Positions 50,099 through 58,049 are shown, numbered from the stretch's first letter. The stretch: 61,719 nucleotides of DNA from Caulobacterales bacterium (GCA_947474395.1 CANJID010000013.1:1-61719), one strand, 5' to 3'. Notes: generated from the letters alone by a model not told the origin. Numbers and translations: made by a program.

Positions 50099-50560
50099 TC
50101 AGAATGGAATCTCATCATCCAAGTCAGCCGGAACGCCGCCGAAGCCCTGGGGAGGGGACTGCTCCGGCTCCTCCGCGCTCTCATGACCCAGCTCGACTAG
50201 CCCATAGGTGTTGGGAGCTGGTCGGGTAAACACCTCGCCGCGCCGAACGTAGGCGGCGAGCTGGCTGGTCAGGGACGCTCTCACGTCACGCGTATCCTCG
50301 CGGCCCAGCGCGGTCAGCAATTCAGAGACGTGGACGGGCTTACCCGAGCCGAGTATCACATCACGCGCTTGTGAGACGGCGCTGCCGCTCCGGAGGATCG
50401 ATTCGCTCCTGCCCTCCTCGGGTTGGGCGCCTCCAATAGCCTTCATCACATCCTGGAGAGCCTGAACATAGATGCGCGCCGTTCTGAGCTTTTCTTCAAG
50501 CGATTGAATTTCTGCGGTTTTCTTTCGCAGCCTTTCCGAGATGATGGCTCGCTCGTCCAT
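50099..50560 (-). CDS. Passenger protein: coiled coil, winged-helix domain, SSB-type C-terminal tip
   Basis: A 153-residue protein. Residues ~1-45 form a charged helix/coiled coil (ISERLRKKTAEIQSLEEKLRTARIYVQALQDVM). Residues ~60-125 (AVSQARDVILGSGKPVHVSELLTALG ... LTSQLAAYVRRGEVFTRPAPNTYGLVE) look like a HARE-HTH-type winged helix. The end is ADLDDEIPF, the same as the C-terminal tip of alphaproteobacterial single-strand DNA-binding protein that recruits RecO, PriA, exonucleases and others. There is no OB fold, so it is not an SSB. Start at 50560 follows GGAGTCGATC. It lies 44 bases upstream of the transposase and diverges from dinD across a palindrome. Confidence 0.7.
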   Translation of the reverse strand: MDERAIISERLRKKTAEIQSLEEKLRTARIYVQALQDVMKAIGGAQPEEGRSESILRSGSAVSQARDVILGSGKPVHVSELLTALGREDTRDVRASLTSQLAAYVRRGEVFTRPAPNTYGLVELGHESAEEPEQSPPQGFGGVPADLDDEIPF

Positions 50561-50580
50561 GATCGACTCCTGCATGTGAC

Positions 50581-50604
50581 GATGTTATGTGATGGGATAA
50601 CATC
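50581..50604. promoter_or_regulatory. 24-bp operator-like dyad between dinD and the SSB-tip gene
   Basis: Perfect 8-base arms GATGTTAT and ATAACATC with an 8-base spacer, exactly in the 63-base gap between divergent start codons 50560 and 50624. It is positioned to overlap both promoters. The alphaproteobacterial LexA box (GTTC-N7-GTTC) is not present here, so the regulator is something else, possibly the winged-helix protein itself. Confidence 0.6.
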
Positions 50605-50623
50605 AGATGCAAGGGCCGCACAC

Positions 50624-51466
50624 ATGGACGAGATCACACCCGCCGAGCCCCACCGCCACACGATGGAGCGACTTGAGGCCGCCAAGCGCGTCACGCCTGA
50701 TGGTGTCGAGTATTGGCTAGCGAGGGAACTCGGTCCGATCCTCGGCTATCACGCGTGGGGGAGGTTCGAGCCTGTCATCCAAAGGGCGGCGGCGGCGCTG
50801 ACGGCAAGCGGCCGGAATGCGTCACATCAAATTGTCCGAACGGGCAAGTCGATGGGACGGGAGGATAGCCGAGACTATTTCCTCAGTAGGGGCGCGAGCT
50901 ACCTGATTGCGATGAACGGTGACCCCGCGAAGCCGGAGGTCGCCACGGCCCAGATCTACTTCGCAGCCAGGACTCGGCAGATGGAGGTCGCCGGCGAGCT
51001 GACCGCAGATCAAAAGCGCGTCGAGGCGCGGGACAAAGTGACGAAGGCGTTCAACGTCGTCAGCGGGGTAGCGAAAGAAGCGGGCGTACAAAGCAAGATG
51101 CAGCCCGTCTTCCATGGCGCGCGGTTCCAAGGACTCTACGAGATGTCGCGCGCGGAGCTGATGGCCGCCAAAGGCCTAGGTTCTGGGGAAAATCTGTTCG
51201 ATCGCGCGGGCGCCCTGGAGCTGTCGATGCATGAGTTCCAGATGAACCTTGCCGCCTCCGTGATCGCCAAGGAGGGAATCAAGTCACAGCAGCGCGCTAT
51301 CGACAGGAACAAAGCCATCGCCAAAGAGGTACGACAGGCTGTGATCAACAGCGAGGGCCGGGGGCCTGAGCATATTCCGCTGGAGCCTGAGCCCATCGCG
51401 GTCGTCAGGCGCCGAATGAGCGCCGAAACCAAATCGCTGGCGAAGCCTAAGGGCCCCACCGCTTAG
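50624..51466 (+). CDS. dinD: DNA damage-inducible protein D homologue (passenger gene)
   Basis: A 280-residue protein collinear with E. coli DinD (274 residues). Shared features are VTPDGVEYWLARELGPILGYHAWGRFEPVIQRA (BRO-N-like start), DYFLSRGASYLIAMNGDPAKPEVATAQIYFAARTRQMEVA, MQPVFHGARFQGLYEMSRAELMAAKGLGSGENLFDRAGALELSMHEFQMNLA and KSQQRAIDRNKAIAKEVRQAV. DinD of E. coli is SOS-induced and inhibits RecA strand-exchange filaments. Finding it as IS cargo is unusual. The ATG at 50624 gives the family N-terminus; its ribosome site is weak (AAGGG). The 3' end overlaps the convergent 75-aa gene by 20 bases. Confidence 0.88.
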   Translation: MDEITPAEPHRHTMERLEAAKRVTPDGVEYWLARELGPILGYHAWGRFEPVIQRAAAALTASGRNASHQIVRTGKSMGREDSRDYFLSRGASYLIAMNGDPAKPEVATAQIYFAARTRQMEVAGELTADQKRVEARDKVTKAFNVVSGVAKEAGVQSKMQPVFHGARFQGLYEMSRAELMAAKGLGSGENLFDRAGALELSMHEFQMNLAASVIAKEGIKSQQRAIDRNKAIAKEVRQAVINSEGRGPEHIPLEPEPIAVVRRRMSAETKSLAKPKGPTA

Positions 51467-51674
51467 CCGCCGCCTTCCTGGCGATCTCTGACCGCTCCTC
51501 GGGCGATAGGGCGGCGGCTCTAGCAGCGCCGCCCTTCTTGCCGCCCCGGCTGTGGTGTTCCTTGCTGGGATCGGCGCCGGTGTCCTCAACCTCGCCCGTC
51601 GCGATCCGCCCGACCATCACGGCTAGGCCGATGGCGTCCGCTGGGCGCTTCTCTCCATTGGGGCCTTTAGGCAT
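51447..51674 (-). CDS. Small conserved basic protein (passenger)
   Basis: A 75-residue protein, MPKGPNGEKRPADAIGLAVMVGRIATGEVED then a basic tail rich in GGKKGGAARAAALSPEERSEIARKAAAKRW. This pattern recurs in short alphaproteobacterial proteins that databases label RNA-binding or hypothetical. The SPEERSEIARKAAAKRW segment is a helix that repeats in KGG/stress-type proteins. Function unknown. Its start overlaps the stop of the next upstream gene by 8 bases, so the two form a pair. Confidence 0.65.
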   Translation of the reverse strand: MPKGPNGEKRPADAIGLAVMVGRIATGEVEDTGADPSKEHHSRGGKKGGAARAAALSPEERSEIARKAAAKRWGP

Positions 51675-51855
51675 TTCGCACGATCCGTAGGCGGCGGAAG
51701 ATCACGTTACCCTTCGGGTCCCGGACCTCAGCTCGGACGGCGACGCCCGACGCCACGGCGCTCTCGGCAAGCTCCTTCGCTTGGACGAACGAGCCCAGGT
51801 TCGCATCAGAGCCGGTGAGGCCGTTCGTGTCGAAGTAGTCGACCTGGAATTCCAT
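51667..51855 (-). CDS. Small hypothetical passenger protein
   Basis: A 62-residue protein beginning MEFQVDYFDTNGLTGSDANLGSFVQAKELAESAVASGVAVRAEVRDPKGNVIFRRLRI: a small alpha/beta unit. The pattern FDTNGL...A.ELAESAV..G...A.VRD..G.VI is like small proteins found next to the KRP-type protein, but I cannot name the family. Start at 51855 chosen over an in-frame ATG 48 bases upstream that would extend towards the right inverted repeat. Overlaps the downstream gene by 8 bases. Confidence 0.55.
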   Translation of the reverse strand: MEFQVDYFDTNGLTGSDANLGSFVQAKELAESAVASGVAVRAEVRDPKGNVIFRRLRIVRNA

Positions 51856-51908
51856 GGCCGCAGGATACGCGCTCGCTGTAGCCGGCGCTATGCTTGTCAA
51901 CATGACTG

Positions 51909-51930
51909 GATTTCAAACTGAGACACTACC
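51909..51930 (-). repeat. Right terminal inverted repeat
   Basis: Perfect 22-bp complement of 48974-48995, ending CTGAGACACTACC at the element boundary, followed by the second copy of the 8-bp target duplication (51931-51938). Confidence 0.95.
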
Positions 51931-51938
51931 CGTCGCCG
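51931..51938. repeat. Target-site duplication, right copy
   Basis: CGTCGCCG, identical to 48966-48973 and directly adjoining the right inverted repeat. Confidence 0.9.
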
Positions 51939-52001
51939 CGCTCATTTCCCTGGCGTCCCGGCGTCCTATATGATGCGAGCCCGAGTCGGACCCCGCGCGC
52001 G

Positions 52002-52027
52002 AAAGCCCCGCGGGGGCTTTTCGTTTT
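52002..52027 (+). terminator. Rho-independent terminator upstream of purC
   Basis: AAAGCCCC-GCG-GGGGCTTT followed by TCGTTTT. It lies 39 bases upstream of purC and, before the IS insertion, would have been about 100 bases after the stop of the plus-strand gene ending at 48934. It is therefore probably that gene's terminator, although a purC leader attenuator is also possible. Confidence 0.75.
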
Positions 52028-52065
52028 CCGTCCCGGTCATCCCTCCCAGGGAGCCTTAGAGAGCC

Positions 52066-52821
52066 ATGACCCGCCGCAAGAAGATCTACGAAGGCAAGGC
52101 CAAGATCCTCTACGAGGGCCCTGAACCCGGCACCCTGATCCAGTACTTCAAGGACGACGCCACCGCCTTCAACGCCCAGAAAAAGGCGGTCCTCGAAGGC
52201 AAGGGCGTGATCAACAACCGCATCTCCGAGTTCGTGATGACGCGGTTGAACTCGATCGGCGTGCAGAACCACTTCATCCGCCGCCTGTCCCTGCGCGAGC
52301 AGCTGATCAAGGAGGTGGAGATCATTCCGCTGGAGGTGATCTGCCGCAACATCGCGGCGGGCTCGCTGTCCACCCGCCTGGGCCTGCCCGAGGGCCAGCC
52401 CCTGCCCCGCTCGATCATCGAGTTCTGCTACAAGGACGACAAGCTGGGCGACCCGCTGGTCACCGAAGAGCACATCACCGCCTTCAACTGGGCCTCCACC
52501 CAGGAGATCGACGACATCCTGGCCATGACCCTGCGGATCAACGACTTCCTCACCGGGATGTTCGGCGCGGTCGGCATCACCCTGGTGGACTTCAAGATCG
52601 AGTACGGCCGGATCTACGACGGCGAGTTCAGCCGGGTGATCCTGGCTGACGAGATCAGCCCCGACAGCTGTCGCCTGTGGGACACGGTCACCAACGAGAA
52701 GCTGGACAAGGACCGCTTCCGCCGCGACCTCGGCAACGTTATCGAGAGCTACACCGAGGTGGCGCGGCGCCTGGGGATCATGAAGGAAATGCCGCGGGTG
52801 ATCGACGGAGGCGTTGCGTGA
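52066..52821 (+). CDS. purC: Phosphoribosylaminoimidazole-succinocarboxamide synthase
   Basis: A 251-residue SAICAR synthetase, step eight of purine synthesis (CAIR + Asp + ATP). [36 protein letters not shown] is the nucleotide-binding start, [18 protein letters not shown] binds substrate, and [33 protein letters not shown] is the family signature. Length is normal for the stand-alone bacterial enzyme. Its TGA overlaps the purS GTG (GTGA). Confidence 0.95.
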   Translation: MTRRKKIYEGKAKILYEGPEPGTLIQYFKDDATAFNAQKKAVLEGKGVINNRISEFVMTRLNSIGVQNHFIRRLSLREQLIKEVEIIPLEVICRNIAAGSLSTRLGLPEGQPLPRSIIEFCYKDDKLGDPLVTEEHITAFNWASTQEIDDILAMTLRINDFLTGMFGAVGITLVDFKIEYGRIYDGEFSRVILADEISPDSCRLWDTVTNEKLDKDRFRRDLGNVIESYTEVARRLGIMKEMPRVIDGGVA

Positions 52822-53060
52822 GGGCGAAGGTCGAGGTGTTCCTGAAGCCGGGCGTCCTGGACGTCCAGGGCAAGGCCATTGAAGGCGCACTGCACGGCCT
52901 GGGCTTTGCCGAGGTCGACCATGTGCGGGTCGGCAAGACCATCTCCTTCGACCTCGGCGACGGCGCCGACAGGGGCGCCGCCGAGGCCCGCGTGAAGGCC
53001 ATGTGCGATGGGCTCCTGGCCAACGCCGTGATCGAAAGCTACCGGGTGGAGATCGCGTGA
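52818..53060 (+). CDS. purS: Phosphoribosylformylglycinamidine synthase subunit PurS
   Basis: An 80-residue protein with the PurS fold: [44 protein letters not shown] and a C-terminal [19 protein letters not shown]. It bridges PurL and PurQ in the split FGAM synthase. GTG start at 52818 overlaps the purC stop, and its own TGA overlaps the purQ GTG, so the three are translationally coupled. Confidence 0.93.
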   Translation: MRAKVEVFLKPGVLDVQGKAIEGALHGLGFAEVDHVRVGKTISFDLGDGADRGAAEARVKAMCDGLLANAVIESYRVEIA

Positions 53061-53719
53061 AAGCCGCCGTCGTCGTCTTCCCGGGGTCCAACTGCGACCG
53101 GGACTGCGCCGTCGCGGTCGAACGCTCGACGGGCGCCAAGCCGAAGATGGTCTGGCACGCCGAAACCGAGCTGGAGAAGGGCGTCGACCTGATCGTCCTG
53201 CCGGGGGGCTTCTCCTACGGCGACTACCTGCGCTGCGGGGCCATGGCGTCCCAGTCGCCGGTGATGCGCGAGGTGAAGGCCGCCGCCGATCGGGGCGTGG
53301 CCGTGGTCGGCATCTGCAACGGCTTCCAGGTCCTGTGCGAGGCGGGGATGCTGCCCGGCGCCCTGCTGCGCAACGAGAAGCTCAAATACATCTGCAAGCA
53401 GGTCGCCCTCGACGTCGTCAACGCCCAGACCCGCTTCACCGCCGCCTACGCCGGCAAGCGCCAGGTGATGATGACCGTGGGCAACGGCGAGGGGAACTAC
53501 TTCGCCGACGAAGCCACCCTCGACCGGCTGGAAGGCCAGGGCCAGGTGGTGTTCCGCTACCGCGACAATCCCAACGGCTCCATGCGCGCCATCGCCGGCA
53601 TCGTCAGCGAACGCGGCAATGTGCTGGGGATGATGCCCCACCCCGACCGCGCCTTCGAGGAGGAGCTGGGCTCCTCCGACGGAGCTGTCCTGTTCCAGAG
53701 CGTGGCGGCCAGCGCCTAA
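53057..53719 (+). CDS. purQ: Phosphoribosylformylglycinamidine synthase subunit PurQ (glutaminase)
   Basis: A 220-residue class I glutamine amidotransferase. [17 protein letters not shown] starts the domain, [15 protein letters not shown] follows, the nucleophile Cys is in [24 protein letters not shown], and the His/Glu of the triad are in [14 protein letters not shown]. It supplies ammonia to PurL. The synthase subunit gene purL does not follow; an unrelated gene does, so purL must lie elsewhere. Confidence 0.94.
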   Translation: MKAAVVVFPGSNCDRDCAVAVERSTGAKPKMVWHAETELEKGVDLIVLPGGFSYGDYLRCGAMASQSPVMREVKAAADRGVAVVGICNGFQVLCEAGMLPGALLRNEKLKYICKQVALDVVNAQTRFTAAYAGKRQVMMTVGNGEGNYFADEATLDRLEGQGQVVFRYRDNPNGSMRAIAGIVSERGNVLGMMPHPDRAFEEELGSSDGAVLFQSVAASA

Positions 53720-53762
53720 GCTCCTGCGCCGGAAGCTCTTGGCAAACAACGAATTAAGCTAA

Positions 53763-53784
53763 GTTTTACACGTACTAGTAAAAC
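53763..53784. promoter_or_regulatory. AT-rich dyad upstream of the 53830 gene
   Basis: GTTTTAC and GTAAAAC, 7-base arms with an 8-base spacer, in a short AT-rich island 46 bases before the start codon at 53830. Position and composition suit an operator or promoter element; a weak terminator for purQ is the alternative. Confidence 0.45.
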
Positions 53785-53829
53785 CTTAAGGCGTACCTGA
53801 GCCTTCCGCCCAAGAGGCCGGAGTGCTCA

Positions 53830-55077
53830 ATGAAGGTGCTTAAGTCAGCCGTCGGTGTCCGCACCCTGAAGGCTATCGCCGCCACCGCTTCATCGGCGCG
53901 CGTGCTCGATCTCCATGCCCTCGCCGCCGAGAAGGTGGACCATCCGGACTATCTGGAGCACCCGCTCTTCATGCATCCGGTGCTGAACCGGTCGATCATC
54001 GTCAAACACAATGTCTGCCTGGGCGAAGGCGACCAGCTCGAGGCCGGGCGCCTGACCGCCACCAAGCTGATCTTCCCCTTCGACCAGTACGACCTCAACC
54101 TCGGCGGCCAGGTCCTGTTCGTCGACGAGAAGAACTTCGTCAACATGCTGACCCGGCACCTGGACTACACCGGCCTGTCGCTCAGCCGCGACCTGACGGT
54201 GCTGCGGGCCGTGGACCGCCTGCCGACCCTTGACCCCTTCCTCATCAGTGAGGTCCTGGCCCAGGAGAAGATCAAGGCCGGCCGCTGCTACTACAGGTTC
54301 TCAAAGAGCGACCGGGCCGAGATGCTGGGCTTCGTCTCCGGCGAGATCGAGGCGCTGATCCGTTCGTGCTTCGGCGAGGTCAAGACGAGCGACAAGCGCA
54401 CGCGGCGGCTGTCGCAGCTGCTGCTGGCCGACCAGAGCAGCGACGAGCTCGAGCCGCTGCGCGCCACCTTCCGGATGAGCGCCCGCGAGTTCTCCGACGC
54501 CATCTTCGCCTGGAAGGCCTTCCTCTATTACCGCTGGCGCAGCCGCGCCCTGGCGCCCCTGCTCAAGGCCACCCTGCGTTCGATTTCCGGGATCAGGGCC
54601 AAGGACTACGACCGAGACGGCTCGTCGTTCATCAACAAGGCCAAGCCCGCCCTGGTGAAGACCCTCACCTCGTCCTGGCGCGAGGTCGGGCATCGCCTGC
54701 AGCTCTACGACCGGGCGTTCGCGTCTCTGACCGACCAGGAGGACCCGGACGGCTTCCGCAACTTCCTGATGAACGGCTCCAGCCAGTTCGTCGAACTCGG
54801 GGTCCGGATCGGGCGGCTGGAACAGGCGGTCAGTTTCTGGAGCACCCGCTTCCCGGCCAAGCGCATCGCCAGCTTCTCGCCGGACGAGATGTTTGACGGG
54901 ATGCGAGACCTGCTCCAGGCCCTGTCGATCCAGACCGGCGCCCAGGCCACCTGGGGTCCCGGCGTCGACCGGCGCGCCAAGCGGCTGGACACCGAGTACA
55001 AGCCGCCCAAGCCCGTCGCGGCCGCGTTCCGGCTGAGGCCGGCGGAAGGCGCGACCCTGGCGGAGCTTGGGTTCTAG
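53830..55077 (+). CDS. Conserved protein of unknown function
   Basis: A 415-residue soluble protein without signal peptide. It has LIFPFDQYDLNLGGQVLFVDEKNFVNML near residue 80, LDYTGLSLSRDLTVLRAVDRLPTLDPFLISEVL after it, then a long helical part (AREFSDAIFAWKAFLYYRWRSRALAPLLKATLRSISGIRAKDYDRDG) and WGPGVDRRAKRLDTEYKPPKP near the end. I do not recognise a family. It replaces purL in the position after purQ and overlaps the convergent RidA gene by 4 bases. Confidence 0.65.
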   Translation: MKVLKSAVGVRTLKAIAATASSARVLDLHALAAEKVDHPDYLEHPLFMHPVLNRSIIVKHNVCLGEGDQLEAGRLTATKLIFPFDQYDLNLGGQVLFVDEKNFVNMLTRHLDYTGLSLSRDLTVLRAVDRLPTLDPFLISEVLAQEKIKAGRCYYRFSKSDRAEMLGFVSGEIEALIRSCFGEVKTSDKRTRRLSQLLLADQSSDELEPLRATFRMSAREFSDAIFAWKAFLYYRWRSRALAPLLKATLRSISGIRAKDYDRDGSSFINKAKPALVKTLTSSWREVGHRLQLYDRAFASLTDQEDPDGFRNFLMNGSSQFVELGVRIGRLEQAVSFWSTRFPAKRIASFSPDEMFDGMRDLLQALSIQTGAQATWGPGVDRRAKRLDTEYKPPKPVAAAFRLRPAEGATLAELGF

Positions 55078-55466
55078 CGAGGCAGTCGGGCGTCGACCTC
55101 GATCTCGATTTTCATCGCCGGGTCCAGCAGCCTGGCGACGATGCTGGTGTTGGCCGGCATGGCCGCGCGGCAGTGATCGCCGACGATGGGGGCGATAGCG
55201 TCGAAGTCCGCCCCGTCCGCCAGGTAGATCCGCACCCGCACCAAATGCTCCAGCCCCGCGCCCGCCTTGGCCAGGGCCGCCGCCACGTTGGCGAAGGCCT
55301 GCCGGGTCTGGGTCTCGACGTCGGGCGCGAGGGTCATGGTCGAATAGTCGAAGCCGCTGCACCCCGAGACCAGCACCTCGGTCCAGTCGCCGTTGGGAAT
55401 GGCCACGGCGCGCGAATAGCCGAAGGTCTGCTCGAAGGCCGAGCCCGAGGAATAGCGTTGGATCAC
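55074..55466 (-). CDS. RidA family protein (reactive enamine/imine deaminase-like)
   Basis: A 130-residue YjgF/YER057c/UK114 protein. [55 protein letters not shown] and [11 protein letters not shown] match the family; the Arg of VRVRIYL is the position that binds the substrate carboxylate in RidA. The usual C-terminal Glu motif for the archetypal Rid activity is only partly kept (KIEIEVDA), so a Rid1-7 paralogue is possible. It deaminates reactive 2-aminoacrylate-like intermediates. Confidence 0.85.
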   Translation of the reverse strand: MIQRYSSGSAFEQTFGYSRAVAIPNGDWTEVLVSGCSGFDYSTMTLAPDVETQTRQAFANVAAALAKAGAGLEHLVRVRIYLADGADFDAIAPIVGDHCRAAMPANTSIVARLLDPAMKIEIEVDARLPR

Positions 55467-55585
55467 TTGCGTCAGCTCCTGATGGATGCGCCCGCCTTTG
55501 CCGGATCAGGGGCGGTCCCGCAACCGCGTCTTGTCGCGACTCCCCTCCCCCGCTAGACCGCCCTCAAGTTCGCCGGAGCCCCGCC

Positions 55586-56977
55586 ATGTCCGCCACCCGC
55601 ACCGAGACCGACACCTTCGGCCCCATCGAGGTCGCCTCCGACCGCTACTGGGGCGCCCAGGCGCAGCGGTCCCTCGGCAACTTCAAGATCGGCTGGGAGA
55701 AGCAGCCCGCCCCCATCGTGCGGGCCCTGGGGATCGTCAAGCGCGCCGCCGCCGAAACCAACATGGACCTGGGGCGCCTGGACCACACCGTCGGCGAGAC
55801 CATCGTCAAGGCGGCCAACGAGGTGATCGAGGGCAAGCTCGACGACCACTTCCCCCTGGTGGTCTGGCAGACCGGCTCGGGCACGCAGTCGAACATGAAC
55901 GCCAACGAGGTGATCTCGAACCGGGCGATCGAGATGCTGGGCGGGGAAATGGGCTCCAAGAAGCCGGTCCACCCCAACGACCACGTCAACATGAGCCAGT
56001 CGTCCAACGACACCTATCCGACGGCCATGCACATCGCCTGCGCCGAGGAGGTGGTGCACCGGCTGCTCCCCGCCCTGCAGATGCTGGGGAACGCCCTGAA
56101 CGACAAGGCCAACGCCTGGGCCCACATCATCAAGATCGGCCGCACCCACACCCAGGACGCCACCCCCCTGACCCTCGGCCAGGAGTTCTCCGGCTACACC
56201 CAGCAGGTGCGCAACGGTATCGCGCGGATCGAGCTGACCCTGCCGGCCCTGATGCAGCTCGCCCAGGGCGGCACCGCCGTCGGCACCGGGCTGAACGCGC
56301 CGGTGGGCTTCGCCGAACAGGTGGCCGACCGCATCGCCGTCATCACCGGCCTGCCCTTCACCACCGCGCCGAACAAGTTCGAGGCGCTGGCCGCCCACGA
56401 CGCCATGGTGTTCAGCCACGGCGCCATCAACACCGTGGCCGCCAGCCTGTTCAAGATCGCCAACGACATCCGCTTCCTCGGCAGCGGCCCCCGCTCGGGC
56501 CTCGGCGAGCTGTCCCTGCCGGAGAACGAGCCGGGCTCCTCGATCATGCCGGGCAAGGTCAATCCGACCCAGTGCGAGGCCCTCACCCAGGTCTGCGTGC
56601 AGGTGTTCGGCAACAACGCCGCCCTGACCTTCGCCGACAGCCAGGGGCATTTCGAGCTGAACGTCTTCAACCCGGTGATGGCCTACAACTTCCTGCAGTC
56701 GGTCCGCCTGATGGCCGACGCCGCGGTCAGCTTCACCGAGAACCTGGTGCTGGGCTTGCTGCCCCGCGAGGACAACATCAAGGCGGCCATGGAGCGGTCC
56801 CTGATGTTGGTCACCGCGCTCGCCCCCAAGATCGGCTACGACGCAGCCGCCAAGATCGCCAAGACCGCCCACAAGAACGGCACGACCCTGCGCGAAGAGT
56901 CGGTGGGCGGCGGCTACGTCACCGACGCCGAGTTCGACGAACTGGTCCGCCCGGAGAAGATGATCGGCCCGGGCTGA
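55586..56977 (+). CDS. fumC: Class II fumarate hydratase
   Basis: A 463-residue fumarase of the TCA cycle (fumarate to L-malate). [32 protein letters not shown] at the start, [14 protein letters not shown] and [22 protein letters not shown] in the substrate site, and [14 protein letters not shown] as the superfamily signature with the mobile catalytic Ser. [16 protein letters not shown] and length fit FumC rather than aspartase or adenylosuccinate lyase. Confidence 0.95.
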   Translation: MSATRTETDTFGPIEVASDRYWGAQAQRSLGNFKIGWEKQPAPIVRALGIVKRAAAETNMDLGRLDHTVGETIVKAANEVIEGKLDDHFPLVVWQTGSGTQSNMNANEVISNRAIEMLGGEMGSKKPVHPNDHVNMSQSSNDTYPTAMHIACAEEVVHRLLPALQMLGNALNDKANAWAHIIKIGRTHTQDATPLTLGQEFSGYTQQVRNGIARIELTLPALMQLAQGGTAVGTGLNAPVGFAEQVADRIAVITGLPFTTAPNKFEALAAHDAMVFSHGAINTVAASLFKIANDIRFLGSGPRSGLGELSLPENEPGSSIMPGKVNPTQCEALTQVCVQVFGNNAALTFADSQGHFELNVFNPVMAYNFLQSVRLMADAAVSFTENLVLGLLPREDNIKAAMERSLMLVTALAPKIGYDAAAKIAKTAHKNGTTLREESVGGGYVTDAEFDELVRPEKMIGPG

Positions 56978-57044
56978 ACCGGCCTCGGCTTCCGGCCGCC
57001 CCGGCAGTTCTCTATGGTGCCCCGCCGCCCCAGGGGGAACCGCC

Positions 57045-57629
57045 ATGCTGACGCTCTATCACTCGCCCATGTCGCGCTCGTCGCGGTTCGTCTGGATGCT
57101 GGAGGAGGTCGGCCAGCCCTACGAGATCAAGTACGTCACCATCCAGCGCCATGACGGCTCGGGCGGCCGCGATCCGGCCAACGCCCACCCGGAGGGCAAG
57201 GTCCCGGCCCTGGACCACGACGGCCAACTGATCATCGAGTCGGGCGCCATCGCCCTCTACCTGTCCGACGCCTTCCCGGCCGCGAAGCTGGGTCCCGCGG
57301 TCGGGGATCCGAAGCGCGGCGAATATCTGATGTGGCTGTTCTACTACGCCGCCGAGGTGGAGCCGCTGATGATGGCCAGGATGATGGGCCAGGGGGAAAA
57401 CCCCATGTACGCCCGCATGTACGAACTGATGGGCGAGCGGCTGCACAACGCCCTGAGCACCGGCCCCTACATCATGGGCGAGCAGTTCACGGCGGCGGAT
57501 GTGCTGTTCGGCAGCGCCTTCATGTACATGCGCAACCAGTTCCCCGAGGACCCGGCGATCGACGCCTATGCCGAGCGTCTGGCGGCGCGCCCGGCCATGA
57601 AGGCGAGCCAGGCGCGGGAAAATCCCTGA
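57045..57629 (+). CDS. Glutathione S-transferase family protein
   Basis: A 194-residue GST. The thioredoxin-like N-domain (LTLYHSPMSRSSRFVWMLEEVGQPYEI ... HPEGKVPALDHDGQLIIESGAIALYLSDAF) has a Ser in the position that activates glutathione and the ES...I glutathione-binding motif. The helical C-domain includes YIMGEQFTAADVLFGSAF with the capping-box Asp. Overlaps the next gene by one base (TGATG). Confidence 0.9.
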   Translation: MLTLYHSPMSRSSRFVWMLEEVGQPYEIKYVTIQRHDGSGGRDPANAHPEGKVPALDHDGQLIIESGAIALYLSDAFPAAKLGPAVGDPKRGEYLMWLFYYAAEVEPLMMARMMGQGENPMYARMYELMGERLHNALSTGPYIMGEQFTAADVLFGSAFMYMRNQFPEDPAIDAYAERLAARPAMKASQARENP

Positions 57630-57805
57630 TGGCCGAGCCCATCAACCTCAACAAGGCGCGCAAGGCCAAGGCCCGCGCCGAGGCGGGTGGGAAGGCGGCG
57701 GAGAACCGGGCGAAGTTCGGCCGCACCAAGGCTGACAAGGACCTTGCCGCCGCACGGGACGATCTCGCCCGGCGGCGGCTGGAAGCCCTGAAGCGCGAAG
57801 ACTAG
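57629..57805 (+). CDS. DUF4169 family small protein
   Basis: A 58-residue basic helix: AEPINLNKARKAKARAEAGGKAAENRAKFGRTKADKDLAAARDDLARRRLEALKRED. This NLNKARK.K.RA....A.ENR..FGRTK.....A. pattern is DUF4169, an alphaproteobacterial family of unknown function. It is coupled to the GST gene by an ATGA-type overlap, and its stop overlaps the stop of the convergent membrane protein by 4 bases. Confidence 0.9.
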   Translation: MAEPINLNKARKAKARAEAGGKAAENRAKFGRTKADKDLAAARDDLARRRLEALKRED

Positions 57806-58002
57806 CCGCCGCTGGGGGCGGCCGGGGCGGGCAGCTTCGGGATCGAGGCGGTGATGTCGACGTTCACCTGCTTGGTCGGCGAGGGCGCGCGGCCCGAGTA
57901 CATGGCGAAGCCGATCACCGCCACGACGACCAGCAGACCGCCCACGAGGAAGGCCAGGAAGGCGTTGCCGCCGCCACCGCCGCCACCACTATTTTCAGCC
58001 AT
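57802..58002 (-). CDS. Small single-pass membrane protein
   Basis: A 66-residue protein: a Gly-rich start (AENSGGGGGGGNAFLAF), one membrane helix (LVGGLLVVVAVIGFAMYSG), and a Pro/Ala-rich periplasmic tail (NVDITASIPKLPAPAAPSGG). Similar caulobacter proteins are uncharacterised. GGGAGGCTGAG precedes the ATG at 58002. Confidence 0.7.
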   Translation of the reverse strand: MAENSGGGGGGGNAFLAFLVGGLLVVVAVIGFAMYSGRAPSPTKQVNVDITASIPKLPAPAAPSGG

Positions 58003-58049
58003 CTCAGCCTCCCAAAAAATATCCAAGGACAGGAGGCAAACGGCCCGAT

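Larger units (their letters stand above)
48974..51930. mobile_element. IS1-family element with passenger genes (transporter-IS-like), 2957 bp
   Basis: Bounded by 22-bp perfect inverted repeats (starting GGTAGTGTCTCAG) and an 8-bp target duplication. It encodes an IS1-type DDE transposase on the minus strand plus five other ORFs: a 55-aa protein, an HTH protein with an SSB-like tip, a DinD homologue, and two small conserved proteins. Ordinary IS1 elements are about 0.7-1.2 kb with a transposase only, so this is a cargo-bearing form. Ends and duplication are intact, implying a single transposition event of the whole unit and no later decay. Confidence 0.92.

Noticed and set aside
50575-50624. 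LexA box upstream of dinD
   Set aside because: No GTTC-N7-GTTC or CTG-type SOS box was found in the gap; the dyad present is different.
53740-53830. CtrA binding site (TTAA-N7-TTAA) upstream of the 53830 gene
   Set aside because: TTAA elements occur but not at the required 7-base spacing.
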